NCBI GenBank assembly: GCA_964370165.1
Contig: CAYJIG010000018.1
Location: 1 to 36,643 of the forward strand
Reading direction: 5' to 3'
DNA: 36,643 bases
From: JAAYCI01 sp964370165
GTDB lineage: Bacteria; Bacillota; Clostridia; Oscillospirales; Ruminococcaceae
The notes below the pieces were generated by a model. It was not told the origin of the DNA. It saw only the letters and a program-made list of their open reading frames with translations, and searched no databases. Positions 23,866 through 32,767 of the stretch are shown one piece after another. The position numbers were made by a program, and so were the translations under genes. Every line of letters starts with the position of its first letter. Positions within the stretch are counted from its first letter, which is position 1.

Positions 23866-25023
23866 ATGGATTTTAACTTGTCAAAAGAACACTTAATGCT
23901 CAGGAAGATGTATCGTGATTTTGCTGAAAATGAAGTAAAGCCTATTGCTTCAGAGATAGATGAAACCGAGGAGTTTCCGACCGAAACTGTGAAGAAACTT
24001 TCAAAATTGGGTATGATGGGGATATACTTTCCAAAAGAATACGGTGGAGCAGGTGCCGACATACTTTCTTATGTTATGGCGGTTGAAGAAATGAGCAAGG
24101 TGTGTGGCACAACCGGCGTTATAATTTCCACGCATACCTCACTTTGCACTGCGCCGATTTTTGAAAACGGTACCGAAGACCAGAAACAAAAATATCTGCC
24201 CAAGCTCTGCGCAGGAGAGTGGTTGGGCGCTTTTGGGTTAACAGAGCCTGATGCAGGAACCGATGCGCAAGGACAGCAGACAACAGCCGTTGATAAAGGA
24301 GATCATTATCTTTTAAATGGCTCGAAAATTTTTATTACGAATGCAGGCGCCGCAGACATTTTTATCATTATTGCTATTACGGGTACTAAAGTTGACAAGC
24401 GGGGCCGTAGTCTAAAGGAAATTTCCGCTTTTATTGTAGAGCGTACAGACCCCGGATTTTCTGTTGGCAAACATGAAAAGAAGATGGGTATTCGAGCATC
24501 TTCTACTTGTGAGTTGATTATGGAAGATTGTATAATTCCGAAGGATCGTCTGTTGGGACAAATTGGTAAAGGCTTTAATATTGCCATGAAAACTTTAGAC
24601 GGTGGGCGGATAGGCATAGCCGCGCAAGCTCTTGGTTTGGGCGAAGGTGCAATTGATGAGGTTATTAAATACACAAAGGAACGTGTACAATTCGGTAAAC
24701 GCATATCCCAGTTCCAAAATACTCAGTTTCAATTGGCCGACATGCATACAAAAATGCAGGCTGCCCAATATTTAGTTTATGCCGCCGCCGTGAAAAAGCA
24801 AAATAAAGAGCAATATTCAATGGACGCTTCCATGGCAAAACTTTTTGCAGCAGAGGCCGCAAGTGACGTTACTCGTCGTGCAGTGCAGTTATTCGGTGGC
24901 TATGGTTATACACGCGAATATCCAGTAGAGCGAATGATGAGAGATGCAAAAATTACCGAGATTTATGAAGGAACCAGTGAAGTACAACGTATGGTAATTG
25001 CGGCAAGATTAGGCGTGAAATGA
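23866..25023 (+). CDS. bcd: Short-chain acyl-CoA (butyryl-CoA) dehydrogenase
   Basis: 385 residues, acyl-CoA dehydrogenase family. The catalytic base is Glu368 in IYEGTSEVQR, the position used in short-chain members. FGLTEPDAGTDA and the FAD-binding stretch RRAVQLFGGYGYTREYPVER are present. With EtfAB it reduces crotonyl-CoA to butyryl-CoA; in Clostridia this complex bifurcates electrons from NADH to crotonyl-CoA and ferredoxin. A strong GGAAGGAAGG site precedes the start. A terminator-like hairpin and a possible own promoter lie upstream, so bcd-etfBA may be a separate transcript. Its stop overlaps the region before etfB. Confidence 0.94.
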   Translation: MDFNLSKEHLMLRKMYRDFAENEVKPIASEIDETEEFPTETVKKLSKLGMMGIYFPKEYGGAGADILSYVMAVEEMSKVCGTTGVIISTHTSLCTAPIFENGTEDQKQKYLPKLCAGEWLGAFGLTEPDAGTDAQGQQTTAVDKGDHYLLNGSKIFITNAGAADIFIIIAITGTKVDKRGRSLKEISAFIVERTDPGFSVGKHEKKMGIRASSTCELIMEDCIIPKDRLLGQIGKGFNIAMKTLDGGRIGIAAQALGLGEGAIDEVIKYTKERVQFGKRISQFQNTQFQLADMHTKMQAAQYLVYAAAVKKQNKEQYSMDASMAKLFAAEAASDVTRRAVQLFGGYGYTREYPVERMMRDAKITEIYEGTSEVQRMVIAARLGVK

Positions 25024-25034
25024 GAGGTAAAAAC

Positions 25035-25835
25035 ATGAAACTAATTATTTGTGTAAAACAGGTACCAGATACATCGGGCGTTGTAGCGGTAAAAGATGAC
25101 GGCACAATGGATAGATCCGCCATGGATACAATTACTAACCATGACGATTTAGCTGCGGTTGAAGCAGCTTTGCAAATAAAGGATGAAATTGGCTGTAAAG
25201 TGATAGCTGTTTCTATGGGTCCACCTCCTGCCGAGGGTATGCTTCGCGAGCTTCTAGCTAGGGGCTGTGATGAGGCGGTGCTGGTTTCTGCGCGCGAGTT
25301 TGGTGGCTCAGATACATATGCGACTTCTCAAATATTGGCGGCCGCCATTAAAAAGCTAGGTGTAGATAGTGATGATATCATCTTCTGTGGTCGTCAAGCA
25401 ATTGACGGAGATACTGCTCAGGTTGGTCCTCAAATTGCTGAAAAGCTAAATATGCCACAGATATCTTATGCCGAAGATGTAAAGATAGAGAATGGTAAAG
25501 TGGTAGTTAAGCGTCTTTTAGAAGACGGATATATGATGCTACGTGTAAAAACACCTTGTCTTATTACTTGTGTGAAAGAACTCAGCCCACCTCGTTATAT
25601 GAGCGTTGGTGGCATCATGGAATGCTACGAAAAGCCCTTACACAAGTTTAATTTTGACACACTTAAAGATGATCCACTTATCGACTTGGACACAATAGGG
25701 CTTAAGGGCTCACCTACAAATGTATATAAGTCTTTTTCCCCGCCAGCAAAGGGCTCCGGAATGGTGCTCGAGAATGCAGATAAAGCAGCTTGTGAACAAT
25801 TAGTCGATATTCTGAATGCCAAGCATTTAATATAA
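25035..25835 (+). CDS. etfB: Electron transfer flavoprotein subunit beta
   Basis: 266 residues beginning MKLIICVKQVPDTSG, the usual EtfB opening, which supports the start at 25035 over the in-frame one at 25020. GRQAIDGDTAQVGPQIAE is the EtfB signature and binds the second nucleotide (FAD in bifurcating complexes, AMP in others). The sequence gives no sure way to tell which; the genetic link to bcd favours bifurcation. It lies 11 bp after bcd. Confidence 0.94.
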   Translation: MKLIICVKQVPDTSGVVAVKDDGTMDRSAMDTITNHDDLAAVEAALQIKDEIGCKVIAVSMGPPPAEGMLRELLARGCDEAVLVSAREFGGSDTYATSQILAAAIKKLGVDSDDIIFCGRQAIDGDTAQVGPQIAEKLNMPQISYAEDVKIENGKVVVKRLLEDGYMMLRVKTPCLITCVKELSPPRYMSVGGIMECYEKPLHKFNFDTLKDDPLIDLDTIGLKGSPTNVYKSFSPPAKGSGMVLENADKAACEQLVDILNAKHLI

Positions 25836-25855
25836 ACGGGAAAGGAAAATACATA

Positions 25856-26959
25856 ATGACTTTTAATAGTAAAGATACCGCGGCATTCAACGGTGTGTGG
25901 GTGTTTTGTGAACAGCGTGACGGATATATTATGTCTATTAGTACCCAACTTTTGTCTGAAGGACGAAAACTTGCAGATGACCTTGGAACCTCTCTGTGCG
26001 GAGTGGTATTGGGAAGCGAGATTTCAGAAAACGACCTAAAAACTTTGGGCGGCTATGGAGCAGATACCGTTTATTACTGTGACAGTCCTCTATTGAAAGA
26101 CTACACTACCGATGCTTATACAAAAGTGATTTGCGAATTAGTGGAAGATAAAAAACCGGAAATTTTTCTTATTGGTGCAACAAATATTGGACGTGATTTG
26201 GGGCCGCGTTGTGCGGCGAGACTTCGCACGGGACTGACTGCTGATTGTACCCATCTCGATGTAAATGTCGAAAAATATAAAGAATTTTTAAAATCAACCT
26301 CAACAATTGACGTGGATAATACTAAGTTTGAGGAAAATACAAATTTAAAAATGACTCGTCCGGCTTTTGGAGGCCATTTGATGGCGACAATCATCTGCCC
26401 ACGCTTCCGCCCACAGATGTCGACAGTGCGTCCCGGCGTAATGCAAACACAGAAATTTGACGCCGATGGAGTTCAAAGATGTGTGGTGGAAAATATCCAT
26501 ACATCAATTTCAAAAGACGATATCAATGTGGAAATTTTGGAAATCAAAAAAGCTGCAAAACAGATGGTTGATTTGATTGGTGCAGATGTTGTTGTGTCTG
26601 TAGGGCGTGGCATTAGCAAAGATCAAAAAGCCGGTATTGAAATGGCGCAGAAGTTGGCAGACGCTCTTGGCGGAGTTTTAGGTGCCTCTCGTGCCGTTGT
26701 TGACGCAGGCTGGCTGGATGCAGATCACCAAGTTGGACAGACGGGTAAAACTGTCCACCCGCGCATTTATGTGGCTCTTGGCATTTCCGGTGCTATTCAA
26801 CATAAGGCAGGCATGCAGAACTCGGAATGCATCATCGCTGTGAATAAAAACGCTGATGCGCCTATTTTTGAAGTGGCTACCTACGGTATCGTCGGAGATC
26901 TTTTTAAAGTGACTCCGATGCTTGTGGATGCAATCAAAGCCACACTTGCGAGCAAATAG
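25856..26959 (+). CDS. etfA: Electron transfer flavoprotein subunit alpha
   Basis: 367 residues. The N-terminal domain has FLIGATNIGRDLGPRCAARL. The C-terminal FAD domain carries VGRGISKDQKAG, GASRAVVDAGWLDADHQVGQ, TGKTVHPRIYVALGISGAIQ and the terminal NADAPIFEVATYGIVGDL, all standard EtfA blocks. No extra N-terminal ferredoxin domain is present. It completes the Bcd-EtfAB complex, is the last gene of the fermentation block, and is followed by a terminator. AAAGGAAAAT precedes the start. Confidence 0.95.
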   Translation: MTFNSKDTAAFNGVWVFCEQRDGYIMSISTQLLSEGRKLADDLGTSLCGVVLGSEISENDLKTLGGYGADTVYYCDSPLLKDYTTDAYTKVICELVEDKKPEIFLIGATNIGRDLGPRCAARLRTGLTADCTHLDVNVEKYKEFLKSTSTIDVDNTKFEENTNLKMTRPAFGGHLMATIICPRFRPQMSTVRPGVMQTQKFDADGVQRCVVENIHTSISKDDINVEILEIKKAAKQMVDLIGADVVVSVGRGISKDQKAGIEMAQKLADALGGVLGASRAVVDAGWLDADHQVGQTGKTVHPRIYVALGISGAIQHKAGMQNSECIIAVNKNADAPIFEVATYGIVGDLFKVTPMLVDAIKATLASK

Positions 26960-27085
26960 TGTAGTCGTGAAAATCTAAAAATGTGAACACAGGATACATT
27001 TAGTGCATAACCTCATATTTGTCTAGCATAAATAGGGTTTATATCACAACACGACTGACAAGCCTTGATAAAAAATGGCTTACGT

Positions 27086-27140
27086 ACCGACTACTAGAAG
27101 TTAGATTTAAAAATCTAGCAAAAGTTAGTCGGTATTTTTA
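27086..27140 (+). terminator. Terminator of the 4-hydroxybutyrate/butyrate block
   Basis: TACCGACTA (27086-27094) pairs with TAGTCGGTA (27127-27135), enclosing a second hairpin (TAGATTT with AAATCTA), followed by TTTTT. The flanking gap 26960-27477 otherwise holds only the next promoter and a long A+T-rich leader; no gene is supported. Confidence 0.75.
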
Positions 27141-27322
27141 TGGCAAAATATAGTTGTGGATTCAAACAAAAGAAAATGCGCTGGTGAATTTTCCTATCAA
27201 AGAAATGATGGGGTGTTTGCAGTTTTTATTTTGATACTTGAAAGTAGATGTAATTATTGTATTGTATTTTAGTCGATTTATATAAGCTTTATTTGTTTGT
27301 GACACCACTGTGATACAAAAAA

Positions 27323-27350
27323 TTGACTTCATTCTAGAACAGAGTATAAT
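27323..27350 (+). promoter_or_regulatory. Promoter of the surface-glycan genes
   Basis: TTGACT (27323-27328), a 16-bp spacer and perfect TATAAT (27345-27350). The leader to the start codon is about 120 nt, without an obvious riboswitch fold. Confidence 0.7.
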
Positions 27351-27477
27351 AGAAATAAGCGAGCTAAAAAATAGCACAAAAACGATACAAAAGCATATGA
27401 AACCGAATTGAACTTAGCGAGTGAGAACAAAAATCTAAAATGACTTAAAAATATCACATATGGAAGTGAAATGCTGC

Positions 27478-28824
27478 ATGAAGAAAGTAATCACATACGG
27501 ATCATTCGACATGTTTCATGAAGGGCATCGCAGGCTATTGGAACGCGCAAAGCAGCTGGGTGATTATCTGATTGTAGGAGTGACTACAGATCACTATGAC
27601 GAGTCTCGCGGTAAGCTGAATATAATTGAGCCACATTTAGCACGTTGTCTTGGTGTGGAAAAAAGCGGATATGCAGATAAAATTATTACAGAGGATCATA
27701 CAGGACAAAAACTGGAAGATATCATTAAATATGGTGTGGATGTTTTCGCCATTGGATCGGACTGGATGGGAGACTTTGACTACCTAAAACAGTATTGTGA
27801 GGTGGTATATTTAGATCGCACTCACAATATCTCCAGCACATCCATAAGGGCCAATAAATATCCGCTTATTCGTGTGGGGATTGTGGGATCGGGCAGGATC
27901 ACCGCACGTTTTTTCAGTGAGTCAAGATATGTGAGCGGAATAGAAGTTACTAGTGTTTTTAATCCACGAATAGAAAGTGCGAAACAGTTTGCAAAAGCAC
28001 ATTTTATTGGATATCATGACGATTTTGATGAGTTTTTACAGAATGTGGATGCGGTGTATATCGCATCACCACACGAGACCCATTACGAGTACATTATACG
28101 TTCGCTTAAAGCCAAAAAGCATGTGTTATGTGAGAAACCCATGGTGCTTTCCAGTGCTCAAGCACAGCACTCTTTTGACTTGGCAGAAGAGAAAAGCTGT
28201 GTACTTATGGAAGCAATAAAAATTGCGTATGCACCGGGTTTCGTAAAACTAATGGGAATTGTGCGTAGCGGTATTATAGGCAATATACGTGATGTGGAGG
28301 CCGGCTTTACCAAGATACCATATTCGCAAGAAGTAAGAGAGCTTACCGATAAAGAATACGGTGGAAGCTTTACCGAACTTGCCAGCTACAACTTGATGGC
28401 AATAACGAAGCTAATGGGTACAGAATATAAAGATGTTCGTTTCGATAGTATTTTTGCTGAAAACGGCATTGATATTTACGCAAAAGCGAACTTTATATTT
28501 CAAAATGGATTTGCAACTTCAAAAACCGGACTCGGGATAAAATCGGACGGACAACTGTTAATCAGTGGCACAAATGGATATATTTTAGCAAAGTCGCCGT
28601 GGTGGCTGATGAAAGAGTTTGAAGTGTGTTTTGAAGATACAAGAAAAAACCAAAAGCACATAGTGAATTTTCAGGCAAGTGGCTTAAGATATGAACTGGC
28701 TGAGTTTGTGGCTAAAATAAACGGATACAAGGAAGGTGTAGACCGCCTACATCAAAATGAAAGCATCGCAATAGCCGGAGTGATGGAAAAATACTTAGAG
28801 CAAAGAAAAAATAATGGTGAGTGA
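27478..28824 (+). CDS. Fusion: glycerol-3-phosphate-type cytidylyltransferase + Gfo/Idh/MocA oxidoreductase
   Basis: 448 residues with two joined domains. Residues 1-127 are a TagD/GCT-like nucleotidyltransferase: HEGH at 14-17 and RTHNISSTSIR near 114-124. Residues 130-448 are a Gfo/Idh/MocA dehydrogenase: GIVGSGR (134-140) for NAD(P), and the family EKP at 219-221. The likely logic, by analogy with TarI/TarJ (including fused Bcs1), is to make a reduced polyol phosphate and activate it as a CDP-polyol for cell-wall polymers. The order and substrate are inferred. GGAAGTG lies 9 bp before ATG 27478; an upstream ATG at 27460 has no site. The stop is followed by a glycosyltransferase gene. Confidence 0.88.
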   Translation: MKKVITYGSFDMFHEGHRRLLERAKQLGDYLIVGVTTDHYDESRGKLNIIEPHLARCLGVEKSGYADKIITEDHTGQKLEDIIKYGVDVFAIGSDWMGDFDYLKQYCEVVYLDRTHNISSTSIRANKYPLIRVGIVGSGRITARFFSESRYVSGIEVTSVFNPRIESAKQFAKAHFIGYHDDFDEFLQNVDAVYIASPHETHYEYIIRSLKAKKHVLCEKPMVLSSAQAQHSFDLAEEKSCVLMEAIKIAYAPGFVKLMGIVRSGIIGNIRDVEAGFTKIPYSQEVRELTDKEYGGSFTELASYNLMAITKLMGTEYKDVRFDSIFAENGIDIYAKANFIFQNGFATSKTGLGIKSDGQLLISGTNGYILAKSPWWLMKEFEVCFEDTRKNQKHIVNFQASGLRYELAEFVAKINGYKEGVDRLHQNESIAIAGVMEKYLEQRKNNGE

Positions 28825-28916
28825 AACGTTTATGTCGATGGAAATGTCGATATAACACAGGATATAAACAAGGTATAAGCACACTTATGAAAATCAAATC
28901 GAAAGGTTATAATTTT

Positions 28917-30014
28917 ATGATTATACAGTCGACATTTGATATTGATAAGATAATAAAACATGTGAATGATTCAAGCTATGTTTGTTATTGTTTTGGAGCA
29001 GGCGCAATGGGCAAAGATTTTGTCGATTTTGCGTGTGACTGCGGAATGAGTTCAGACAGATTAGTTTTTGTGGATAACGACAAAAACAAGCAAGGAAAGA
29101 AAGTGGAAGTTCAATCGTGTGCAGTACCGGTTATTTCAAAAAGTGATATGATAAAGGCAATAAAAAAAGGCGATATTATTGTAATATCAACCTTGGCATG
29201 TAAAGAAATATATGATGACCTAAACACTGAAAAAGTGCTTGAGCAAATTGATGTTTGTTTTTTACAGCTTCTTTTATTGAAGTCATTGCAAATAGGCGAA
29301 AAAGTACATCTTCATGCAAATAAGAAACAAGTAATACCTAAAAAAATACATTACTGCTGGTTTGGAAAAAAAGAAATCCCTAAAGAGTTTCAGCGATATA
29401 TTGACGGCTGGAAACAGAGATGTCCTGATTTTGAAGTTGTGCAATGGGACGAAAATAACTATGATATAACAAAAAGCTTATATATGAAAGAAGCTTATGA
29501 GCAAAAAAGATGGGGGTTTGTGCCTGATTACGCAAGACTTGACATTATTTACAGTCATGGGGGCATTTATCTGGACACAGATGTGGAGATTGTAAATTCG
29601 CCGGAGGTATTGCTTTGCTACAAGGCTTTTTTTAGTATTAATGCTTCTTTAAAACCTAATTTAGGTAACGGGTTTGGTGCGGTGAAAAAGCATCCATTAA
29701 TCAAAAAAATGCGAGATTATTACGATGACTTCAAGTTTGTTTTAGAAAATGGAGAGATAAATGCTAGGCCATGCACAGAGTATCAGTATCCGGTTTTGAA
29801 GGATGCAGGGTTTAAAATTAGTGGAAAATATCGTGAGCATGACGAGTATGTTGTATTGCCGTTTGATATTATGTGTGGATATCATCATTGGATAGATGAA
29901 TATATGACTAGTGAAAAGGCGATTGCAATTCATCACTGTAAAAGAACATGGCATGATGAAATATTGAGAAGACGTGCACAAGAATCTGTGGATTTTTTAA
30001 AAAGTGTTATGTAA
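28917..30014 (+). CDS. DxD glycosyltransferase (GT32/capsular type) with N-terminal Rossmann-like domain
   Basis: 365 residues. Residues about 20-125 look like a small nucleotide- or sugar-binding Rossmann domain (CYCFGAGAMGKDFVDF, then LVFVDNDKNKQG, IIVIST). Residues from 139 are a GT-A glycosyltransferase of the Gly_transf_sug/GT32 kind: IPKKIHYCWFG (140-150) and YARLDIIYSHGGIYLDTDVE with DxD at Asp220/Asp222. It probably adds a sugar to a surface polymer or lipid carrier. ATG 28917 has GAAAGG upstream; in-frame starts at 28821 and 28887 are less well supported. It follows the CDP-polyol fusion gene and converges on licD. Confidence 0.85.
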   Translation: MIIQSTFDIDKIIKHVNDSSYVCYCFGAGAMGKDFVDFACDCGMSSDRLVFVDNDKNKQGKKVEVQSCAVPVISKSDMIKAIKKGDIIVISTLACKEIYDDLNTEKVLEQIDVCFLQLLLLKSLQIGEKVHLHANKKQVIPKKIHYCWFGKKEIPKEFQRYIDGWKQRCPDFEVVQWDENNYDITKSLYMKEAYEQKRWGFVPDYARLDIIYSHGGIYLDTDVEIVNSPEVLLCYKAFFSINASLKPNLGNGFGAVKKHPLIKKMRDYYDDFKFVLENGEINARPCTEYQYPVLKDAGFKISGKYREHDEYVVLPFDIMCGYHHWIDEYMTSEKAIAIHHCKRTWHDEILRRRAQESVDFLKSVM

Positions 30015-30089
30015 GCGTGGTAGTGTTGTATGATGGTGTCAACGCCTTTGAAAAATAGCAATAAACTGACTTTATTTACATATAAATTT

Positions 30090-30923
30090 TTAAACTTTCA
30101 AACAGCTAACAGGGTGTACTTTTCTTTGTTCTTTTGGAGGCAATTGCATATATTTGCCAAACTTGAAGGTTAAATATTCATGATAGTCTTTAGCCGCAGG
30201 AAAACTGTAGCCTTCAAACTGGATATCAGAAAGCTGGGTATACCATTTTTTGTAATAGCCATAATATCCGTTTTTTGGCGTTGGAAAAGTAAGAATACGC
30301 ACAAGTTGAGAATGAGAATGTTGGTTGCTTTTTTCTTTTAAGTGATGGTATCGATTTTTTACACCTTGTTCAGAAACAAGACCCATTGTTTTATATACTA
30401 TACGTTTTATCGAATTTTTTTCGGAATATTTTCCAACCTCCGCCCACATTAGCTTTCTTACATAAGTACAGTGAATGTTGTGTAGTAGCCTTTTTGCTTT
30501 GCTCATTGGGACATAGTCCAGTGGAAATATATCTATAAAAATACCTTGCTCGTATGGCATATGTTCTTGATTGAGGCGCACAAACTGTGTGTCTTTTTTT
30601 CGCAGTTTTCCATAGCCCCATCGGTAGCCGGGTGTGTGTTCGTTGTCTTGGAAATAAAACTTTTTTGCATCAAGTGAACTTTTGCAAGCATGTGTAAATT
30701 TATCGTATTCAGTGCGCAGCATAGCTACATCTGCATCGTCGTCCCATGGGATGTAGCCGCCATGCCGTACCGCGCCTAGCAACGTGCCGGCAATGATGCA
30801 GTAGTTAATATTATGCATTTTGCAAATGCGGTCAACTTCTTTCAGCAGTTCAAGTTGCACCAGCTGGATTTTACGTAAATTCTCACCGCTTATTACCACT
30901 TTTGCTTTTGCCATGACATGCAA
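30090..30923 (-). CDS. LicD family phosphotransferase
   Basis: 277 residues. The LicD core is GTLLGAVRHGGYIPWDDDAD at about 46-65, with the Asp cluster that binds metal and nucleotide, and IFIDIFPLDYVP further on. LicD proteins move phosphocholine or another phospho-substituent from a CDP-activated donor onto surface glycans. The neighbouring CDP-forming fusion enzyme would be a logical donor supplier, although it lies on the other strand. AAGGAG sits 7 bp before ATG 30923; Met4 is an alternative. No strong terminator is seen in the 75-bp convergent gap, only a weak A+T hairpin near 30060. Confidence 0.9.
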   Translation of the reverse strand: MHVMAKAKVVISGENLRKIQLVQLELLKEVDRICKMHNINYCIIAGTLLGAVRHGGYIPWDDDADVAMLRTEYDKFTHACKSSLDAKKFYFQDNEHTPGYRWGYGKLRKKDTQFVRLNQEHMPYEQGIFIDIFPLDYVPMSKAKRLLHNIHCTYVRKLMWAEVGKYSEKNSIKRIVYKTMGLVSEQGVKNRYHHLKEKSNQHSHSQLVRILTFPTPKNGYYGYYKKWYTQLSDIQFEGYSFPAAKDYHEYLTFKFGKYMQLPPKEQRKVHPVSCLKV

Positions 30924-30979
30924 AATCTCCTTGTTTTTTATCGGTGTGCCGCCGCGCTTTAGAAAGATAATGATGTGAC

Positions 30980-31029
30980 AAAAAATCTCAAAGTAGGGGA
31001 GATATGTATCCCTGCTTTGAGATTTTTTT
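30980..31029. terminator. Strong terminator after cutC (bidirectional sequence)
   Basis: An almost perfect stem of about 19 bp (30980-30998 with 31010-31029) has an A-run on the left arm and a T-run on the right. It ends the cutC transcript on the minus strand and separates it from licD. Confidence 0.88.
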
Positions 31030-31035
31030 ATTTGC

Positions 31036-31773
31036 TTAACGGTCTAGATTTTCAAGCATTTCCTTGATGCGTGGTGCATCACAAGCAATGTGTATGTCGC
31101 CTCTTGGAGCAATGGAATCTTCAAGTGGTGCAGGAGTGCGTCCGGAAGCGTCGATAAAGTTTTTCCGCATGGAAGTATGAACTTGGTTACAGCCGCTTTT
31201 TTCCACAAGCTCTACCACATTGTGAGGACGTACACCACCGCCGGGGCAAATCTCAAGGCGGCCGTTCGTGTATGCCATCATTTCACGTAGTGTGGCCGCA
31301 CCATCTATGGCGTTATGCTCCTGACCACCGGTTAAAATGCGGGTTACTCCAAGTTCCATCAATGTATCAAGTGCTTTACGCCAGTCGGGCACTTTGTCTA
31401 TAGCACGATGGAACACACTTTGCTTATCACCGATAACACGCATCATTTCAGCGCTGCGTTCTTTATCCACAGTGCCGTCTGCATGAGTGATACCAAACAC
31501 AATACCGTCGGCGCCGGCCTCAATAAGTGCTTTCGCGTCATGTAACATCACGGCAAACTCCCTGTCGGTATAGCAAAAACTACCCTCTCTGGGACGTACC
31601 ATGGCCATAGTGCAAATATCGGCTTCTTTAGCTATCATCATTTCGCCGACACTGGGAGTTAACCCACCAAGAAGCAGCCCTGAATTAAGCTCGATACGGT
31701 CTGCGCCCACAGATTTAGCGGTAAAGGCATCCTCTACCGAGTTACAACAAACTTCTACAATAACATTTCGCAT
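31036..31773 (-). CDS. cutC: CutC family protein
   Basis: 245 residues, TIM-barrel CutC family. Family blocks are VCCNSVEDAFTAKSVGADRI, LNSGLLLGGLTPSVG, MVRPREGSFCYT, FGITHADGTVD and FHRAIDKVPDW, and the Gly-rich GGQEHNA and CPGGGVRPHNV. CutC was first linked to copper tolerance, but a metal role is doubtful for many members and the enzyme activity is not established. The gene follows the HAD phosphatase by 40 bp on the same strand and has AAGGGGATC before the start, so they form an operon. Confidence 0.92.
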   Translation of the reverse strand: MRNVIVEVCCNSVEDAFTAKSVGADRIELNSGLLLGGLTPSVGEMMIAKEADICTMAMVRPREGSFCYTDREFAVMLHDAKALIEAGADGIVFGITHADGTVDKERSAEMMRVIGDKQSVFHRAIDKVPDWRKALDTLMELGVTRILTGGQEHNAIDGAATLREMMAYTNGRLEICPGGGVRPHNVVELVEKSGCNQVHTSMRKNFIDASGRTPAPLEDSIAPRGDIHIACDAPRIKEMLENLDR

Positions 31774-31813
31774 AATATGATCCCCTTGTATTTTTATGAT
31801 GATATATCGAAAT

Positions 31814-32650
31814 TTAATCTATTGGAATATCTAGAAAATGATTAAGTGCCTTAGCAATTCCATCGTCTTCAAGAGCCTGAGTTGTGTATCCTGCCGCTTT
31901 TTTTGCGCCAATTGTACCATTTTCCATCGCTACGGAATATTTTGCATTTTCCAGCATATCAATGTCGTTATCATTGTCGCCAAAAGTCATCACTTCGTTT
32001 GGCAGAAGGCCTAAATGTTTTGCCATATGTGTGACGCCGTTCCACTTTCCACCACCGATTGGAATGATATCTACACACCAGGAAGTGTCTGTGTTCATCC
32101 AGGTAGTATAGGTGCAACTTTCTAGTTTTTTTAGAATATCAGGCGCAGAAGCGTATTTTTCACAATAAAGGCCTATGTGGAAAATTTGACTGTCGATGTA
32201 ATCACTTAGGGCGGCTATTGGTGGAAGAGTTAAGTTGTAATAGTTGTAACAATAGCGGACTAAATCGTTGATTTGAGTGATATACATGTCATTATCTGTA
32301 GCAAAAAGACAAGGTGTGCTGCTATGCTGTGAATATTCATATAAAGTGACAAGATCGTTTTTTGGAATAGGTAAAGTGTATATCAGATTATCGCCATCTT
32401 TACAGTATTGCCCGTTAGAGGTGATGAAGCCATCTACAGGTAAGTCGGCTAACTGGTCAATATCACCAAGCTCTGAAGCATGCCTACCGGTTGCGCAATA
32501 GACATGGTATCCTGCCTTTTTCGCGTTGTTAAGCGCTGTGACAGCACTGTGTGGAATGCTATGTGTAGCAGGACTTAGCAAGGTGCCATCAATGTCAAAA
32601 AATAGTGCTTTTACTTCATCTTTTGCGTTAGGATAAGGGTTTGAAAACAT
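31814..32650 (-). CDS. Cof-type HAD-superfamily hydrolase (sugar phosphatase-like)
   Basis: 278 residues. Motif I is FFDIDGTLL with nucleophile Asp19 and Asp21. Motif II-like ITSNGQY and the terminal motif MTFGDNDNDIDMLENA complete the HAD site, and a C2B-type cap lies between. Members dephosphorylate sugar phosphates, flavin precursors or pyridoxal phosphate; the substrate here is unknown. ATG 32650 has GGAGAG 8 bp upstream, so the longer in-frame version from 32719 is rejected. First gene of the unit with cutC. Confidence 0.88.
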   Translation of the reverse strand: MFSNPYPNAKDEVKALFFDIDGTLLSPATHSIPHSAVTALNNAKKAGYHVYCATGRHASELGDIDQLADLPVDGFITSNGQYCKDGDNLIYTLPIPKNDLVTLYEYSQHSSTPCLFATDNDMYITQINDLVRYCYNYYNLTLPPIAALSDYIDSQIFHIGLYCEKYASAPDILKKLESCTYTTWMNTDTSWCVDIIPIGGGKWNGVTHMAKHLGLLPNEVMTFGDNDNDIDMLENAKYSVAMENGTIGAKKAAGYTTQALEDDGIAKALNHFLDIPID

Positions 32651-32702
32651 TGGTGATTCTCTCCGATATATCAAATTTTTTATTATGCATATAGTATAGC
32701 TA

Positions 32703-32731
32703 AGTATATCATAAAACACTATGTTTCACAA
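32703..32731 (-). promoter_or_regulatory. Promoter of the HAD-cutC unit
   Basis: Minus strand: TTGTGA (32731-32726), a 17-bp spacer and TATACT (32708-32703), about 55 bp before the start codon. Confidence 0.55.
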
Positions 32732-32767
32732 TAAAATGGCGATAAACTTTGCTTGGAAATAAATGAG

